From positions 1 through 8,989 of the forward strand of contig CAJUQS010000186.1 of assembly GCA_910588365.1 (NCBI GenBank): a DNA stretch of 8,989 bases, in the 5' to 3' direction. Numbering within the stretch: the first letter of the stretch is position 1; each line of letters starts with the position of its first letter. Positions 7,036 through 8,989 of the stretch are shown here, in pieces. The position numbers and the translations under genes were made by a program. A model generated the notes under the pieces. That model had not been told where the DNA came from, made no database searches, and saw only the letters and a program-made list of their open reading frames with translations. Source of the DNA: an uncultured Oscillospiraceae bacterium (GTDB taxonomy: Bacteria; Bacillota; Clostridia; Oscillospirales; Oscillospiraceae).

Positions 7036-7584
7036 TCATTGACATGCCGTCTGCCTGAGGAGGTCGATCCAGTACTGCTCCAGGTTCACGTCCTCCTCCG
7101 GCTCGTGGACCGTGCGGTCGTAGATCCCGCCCCAGGCGCGGATGATGCTCCGGCTGGCCGGGTTGGTGTCCAGGCAGGCCACCATGATTTTCTCCAGGCC
7201 GGCGGACCGGCAGACGGGCAGCATCGCCCCCAGCATCCAGGCCCCATAGCCCTTCCGGCGCTCCGAGGGGCGTACCGAGTAGCCGATGTGTCCGGCGTAC
7301 TTCCTCAGATAGTCGTTGAGGATGGGGCGCAGCTGGATCATGCCCACCAGCCTGCCGTCCGTCTCCCGGACGCACAGCATCTGGGTGGACAGCACCCGGC
7401 CCGGGGGCAGGGTCTCCAGCCGGGAGGCGGCCTCCCGCTCCAGCAGCCACTCCATGGGGTCCTCCATGCGGTGGAGGGGGCCGCAGCCGTCCATGGAGCT
7501 GCCGGCGGCCAGAAATTCCCGGCGGAAATCCGCGATCTGTTCCAGGTATGCCTGGTCGGGCTTTACCAGGGAAAGCGTATCCAT
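7036..7584 (-). CDS. GNAT-family N-acetyltransferase
   Basis: Predicted cytoplasmic acetyl-CoA-dependent acetyltransferase of 182 residues. The acetyl-CoA binding motif A is clear: beta strand and loop IGYSVRP (100-106), then RRKGYGA (109-115), fitting the R/QxxGxG/A pattern. It is followed by a helix and by the CLDTNPASRSII segment, typical of the motif B end of GNAT enzymes. The N-terminal GSSMDGCGPL stretch is shared by a clostridial subfamily. The substrate cannot be told from sequence. The start at 7584 is chosen because AAGGAGG (7594-7600 on the minus strand) is nine bases away. An ATG two codons earlier, at 7590, is only three bases from that site. No clear promoter is seen in the 95 bases after the rnpB terminator, so some expression could come from read-through. 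Confidence 0.85.
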   Translation of the reverse strand: MDTLSLVKPDQAYLEQIADFRREFLAAGSSMDGCGPLHRMEDPMEWLLEREAASRLETLPPGRVLSTQMLCVRETDGRLVGMIQLRPILNDYLRKYAGHIGYSVRPSERRKGYGAWMLGAMLPVCRSAGLEKIMVACLDTNPASRSIIRAWGGIYDRTVHEPEEDVNLEQYWIDLLRQTACQ

Positions 7585-7685
7585 TGTCATGTTCCTCCTT
7601 TGTCTCCCGTTGCCGGGCAGAAATCCTGGAAAGGCGGGGATAACGGAGCGCAGCAAAGTTCTTTCTGACTCTTTGTTCGTTCAGG

Positions 7686-7724
7686 AAAAAGAGGAAGGGA
7701 GGGGCCTGTCCGGACCCTCCCTCC
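7686..7724 (-). terminator. Intrinsic terminator of rnpB
   Basis: On the minus strand a GC-rich stem forms between the reverse complements of 7715-7722 (AGGGAGGG) and 7696-7703 (CCCTCCCT), with a few more pairs on either side. After a short spacer comes a run of five Us (7686-7690). It lies about 10 bases beyond the predicted 3' strand of the RNase P RNA P1 helix, which is the expected place. Confidence 0.8.
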
Positions 7725-7734
7725 GTATGTGTGA

Positions 7735-8150
7735 GCAAAACTGTAAGCCGGGTTCTGTATTTGACAGTCATCTATCTAGGCGGCCTGTTGCCAGACCGCT
7801 CCAGCCACCTCCTTGAGGACGGCCGGGCCAGCCGGGAACCGCGCGTACGCGATTCCATCACGCACGGCCGCTCGTCGCGGCCGCAGCGCGATCTTGTGTC
7901 CTCCCACGGTGTTGCTCCGGATAGAGTTTACAGCATCGGACAGTCTCCAGCCGATGGGTGAGCTCTTACCTCGCCTTTCCACCCTTACTGCCGCTGAGTG
8001 CGCTTGCGTACCCGGCGGCAGCGGTTTATTTCTGTTGCACTTTTCCTGAAGTCGCCTTCGGCGGGCGTTACCCGTTATCCTTGCCCTGCGGAGCCCGGAC
8101 TTTCCTCATGACGGGGCTTTCGCCGCCGCCACGCGACTGTCTGTTTTACT
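7735..8150 (-). ncRNA. rnpB: RNase P RNA, bacterial class A
   Basis: Catalytic RNA of RNase P, which trims the 5' leader of precursor tRNAs. Hallmarks read on the minus strand: GAGGAAAGTCCGGGCTC (8091-8107), the 5' strand of the conserved core; GCAACAGAA near 8030-8038; GGTAAGAGCTCACCC (7956-7970); TAGATAGATGACTGTC; and the 3' core strand ACAGAACCCGGCTTAC (7743-7758), which pairs back to form P4. GACAGTCGC near the 5' end pairs with GACTGTC near the 3' end, and an outer P1 helix GTAAAAC/GTTTTGC joins 8143-8149 to 7735-7741, which sets the ends. The layout resembles the E. coli (type A) RNA rather than the Bacillus type B, consistent with Clostridia. The total of about 416 bases is slightly long; exact mature ends are estimates. 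Open reading frames across this stretch are accidental. Confidence 0.96.
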
Positions 8151-8157
8151 CCCGTAT

Positions 8158-8186
8158 ATTGTACAGGAAACGAGGGGGAATGTCAA
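8158..8186 (-). promoter_or_regulatory. Sigma-70/SigA promoter of rnpB
   Basis: On the minus strand a perfect -35 box TTGACA (8181-8186) is separated by exactly 17 bases from the -10 box TACAAT (8158-8163). Transcription is expected to begin about seven bases further, near 8150-8151, just before the predicted P1 helix of RNase P RNA. The near-consensus match fits a highly expressed stable RNA. Confidence 0.92.
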
Positions 8187-8187
8187 C

Positions 8188-8217
8188 AAAAAGCGGGATA
8201 TTTTTCGGGAAATATCC
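8188..8217 (-). terminator. Intrinsic terminator of the TIGR04076-HMA gene
   Basis: On the minus strand GGATATTT (8210-8217) and AAATATCC (8196-8203) form a perfect 8-bp stem around a six-base loop. Three bases later comes a run of five Us (8188-8192). The stem is AT-rich, so it may be only moderately strong. It ends one base before the -35 box of rnpB, which packs the two units together with no spare sequence. Confidence 0.68.
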
Positions 8218-8248
8218 ACGGTTTTGGAGCAGAATCCGGCGTCCGCGA

Positions 8249-8791
8249 TCAGTCGATGCCCGTCACGGTGAAGCCGCACCCGGCGACAGCGGCGGCGAGG
8301 GCGTTCTCCTCCGCCTGGGCGTCCTCTGACGGGAACACCTCGGCCCAGCCCTTGTCCAGCCGCACGTCCACACGCTCCACACCGGGAACCCGCTCCAGGG
8401 CCTCCCGGACCCGGGCGGCGCACTTCTCGCAGGCCATGCCCTCAATCTTCACCACCAGGTAGTCCAGCCGCTGAATCTTGAAGATCACGGGGCGGGTGCC
8501 GTCGTTGCAGCAGGCGATCATCATCCGGTCGTCGTTGATCCAGCCCCGCATGATGCTGCCGCCCTGGAGAGCGGAATAGATGTACCGGCTGATGCAGTCC
8601 CACGCCTCGGCGCACTGGGTGCCGCCGCCCGCCCGCCAGAAGGTGTCCTCGCCGCCGTAACGCTCAAAGATGAACTCATCCCCTACGTTATAGAAGGGGC
8701 AGGGGCCGGAGTTCGGGTTGGCCAAGTACTGCTCCTGATATTCGGTAAAGCATTTTTTATCAATAACGGTTACTTTGCACTTGTATTGCAT
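8249..8791 (-). CDS. TIGR04076-like domain fused to a C-terminal heavy-metal-associated (HMA) domain
   Basis: Cysteine-rich protein of 180 residues (10 cysteines) with two parts. Residues about 1-108 resemble the uncharacterised TIGR04076 family: GPCPF (29-33), VGDEFIFE (36-43), QCAEAW (59-64) and the signature ACCNDGTRPVIFKIQ (93-107). Residues about 111-180 are an HMA fold: VVKIEGMACEKCAARV (113-128) with the metal-binding pair C121/C124, then PGVERVDVRLDKGWAEV and a final GCGF (171-174). HMA domains of this CxxC type usually bind Cu(I) or another soft metal. No signal peptide or membrane span is seen. The start at 8791 is fixed by AGGAGG six bases upstream. The gene has its own promoter, operator-like palindrome and terminator. 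No copper ATPase is adjacent. The function of the first domain is unknown, so metal sensing, storage or delivery are only guesses. Confidence 0.8.
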   Translation of the reverse strand: MQYKCKVTVIDKKCFTEYQEQYLANPNSGPCPFYNVGDEFIFERYGGEDTFWRAGGGTQCAEAWDCISRYIYSALQGGSIMRGWINDDRMMIACCNDGTRPVIFKIQRLDYLVVKIEGMACEKCAARVREALERVPGVERVDVRLDKGWAEVFPSEDAQAEENALAAAVAGCGFTVTGID

Positions 8792-8819
8792 GGATATCCT
8801 CCTAAAAAGAAATCGGTTC

Positions 8820-8848
8820 ATTTTACCACAAAAACAGGTGCCTGTCCA
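8820..8848 (-). promoter_or_regulatory. Sigma-70/SigA-type promoter of the TIGR04076-HMA gene
   Basis: On the minus strand, -35 box TGGACA (8843-8848, five of six consensus bases) and -10 box TAAAAT (8820-8825, five of six) are separated by exactly 17 bases. Initiation would fall near 8813, giving a leader of about 22 bases with the AGGAGG ribosome site. The -35 box lies inside the 16-base palindrome, which suggests regulation. Confidence 0.8.
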
Positions 8849-8857
8849 TATGGACAG
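8842..8857. promoter_or_regulatory. Perfect 16-base palindrome over the -35 box, probable operator
   Basis: CTGTCCATATGGACAG is its own exact reverse complement and covers the whole -35 box of the TIGR04076-HMA promoter, continuing upstream on that strand. A dimeric repressor bound here would block RNA polymerase. An overlapping weaker inverted repeat, ACAGG-TG-CCTGT (8834-8845), adds a third similar half-site inside the spacer. The layout is unlike MerR operators, which lie between the boxes with a 19-20 base spacer. I cannot match the sequence to a named regulator, and none is encoded within the window. Confidence 0.65.
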
Positions 8858-8890
8858 TACGCATAAAGAACATTTCAGGAATATGGTAGG

Positions 8891-8922
8891 CAACCGCATG
8901 ATGCAGTAGCGTTATGCGGTTG
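8891..8922. repeat. Perfect 9-bp inverted repeat at the end of the partial recombinase gene
   Basis: CAACCGCAT (8891-8899) and ATGCGGTTG (8914-8922) are perfect reverse complements around a 14-base loop. One arm overlaps the stop codon of the partial minus-strand gene to the right. There is no U-run on either side, so it is a poor intrinsic terminator. It could be a 3'-end hairpin or part of a recombination site. Confidence 0.5.
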
Positions 8923-8989
8923 TCTGTCTGCTAACCCGGCTGTATTCCGGGGAAAAATCAATTTCGCCAATGAAATTGTAATGCACGTC
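8912..8989 (-). CDS. C-terminal end of a probable site-specific serine recombinase (partial)
   Basis: Reading the minus strand from the last base gives 25 codons and then TAA (8912-8914): DVHYNFIGEIDFSPEYSRVS followed by RQTTA. The pattern DVHYNFIGEID resembles the final beta strand of large serine recombinases of the TnpX/TndX type (DUF4368 region), whose C-termini commonly read like xVxIxYxFIG. Those enzymes excise and insert transposons and conjugative elements. Only the tail is visible, the catalytic domain lies outside the window, and such a short match is weak evidence. The stretch is AT-richer than the operon. The alternative is another protein, or a chance open frame at the window edge. 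Confidence 0.5.
   Translation of the reverse strand, partial: DVHYNFIGEIDFSPEYSRVSRQTTA

Noticed and set aside
7585..7656. Longer N-terminus for the acetyltransferase starting at 7656
   Set aside because: The AAGGAGG site lies downstream of that start and correctly spaced for the ATG at 7584; the extra residues look like translated leader.
6026..7771. Very long minus-strand open frame (581 codons) across rsgA and the acetyltransferase region
   Set aside because: It runs antisense to a well-supported rsgA, through the bidirectional terminator and in the wrong frame over the GNAT gene. The protein is proline/arginine/alanine-rich low complexity, as expected from GC-rich shadow frames.
7731..8329. 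Several short open frames on both strands over 7731-8329
   Set aside because: They overlap the RNase P RNA gene and its promoter, and have no ribosome sites or protein motifs.

Overview
The window looks like chromosomal DNA of a GC-rich Firmicute of the class Clostridia, most likely in or near the Oscillospiraceae. The evidence is GC-rich codons, Shine-Dalgarno-led genes with overlapping starts and stops, and the order metallopeptidase - rsmB - rlmN - PP2C phosphatase - PASTA kinase - rsgA. That order is the Firmicute translation/Ser-Thr kinase cluster that usually follows priA-def-fmt. The lineage is an inference from layout and protein style, not from a database search.

Region 1-233 holds no convincing gene. 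It is AT-rich compared with what follows and carries a roughly 100-base imperfect palindrome and two perfect hairpins. Region 234-6922 is one tightly packed rightward operon. A membrane zinc metallopeptidase (YugP type) is followed by two rRNA modification enzymes (RsmB and RlmN). Next come the opposing pair Stp (phosphatase) and PrkC (transmembrane PASTA kinase), then the ribosome-assembly GTPase RsgA. Starts and stops overlap by 1, 4 and 14 bases at three junctions, with 5- and 25-base gaps at the other two, so translational coupling is likely. The operon joins ribosome maturation to sensing of peptidoglycan state.

A strong bidirectional terminator (6969-7018) separates the operon from leftward genes. 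Reading right to left on the minus strand, these are: the last 25 codons of a probable serine recombinase at the right edge; a small gene fusing a TIGR04076-like domain to a heavy-metal-associated (HMA) domain, with its own promoter, a 16-base palindromic operator and a terminator; the class A RNase P RNA gene rnpB with a near-consensus promoter and a terminator; and a GNAT acetyltransferase.

I did not find an unmistakable new system. The best leads are the HMA-fusion gene with its operator-like palindrome, the recombinase tail suggesting that a mobile element begins at the right edge, and the palindromic element at the left edge.
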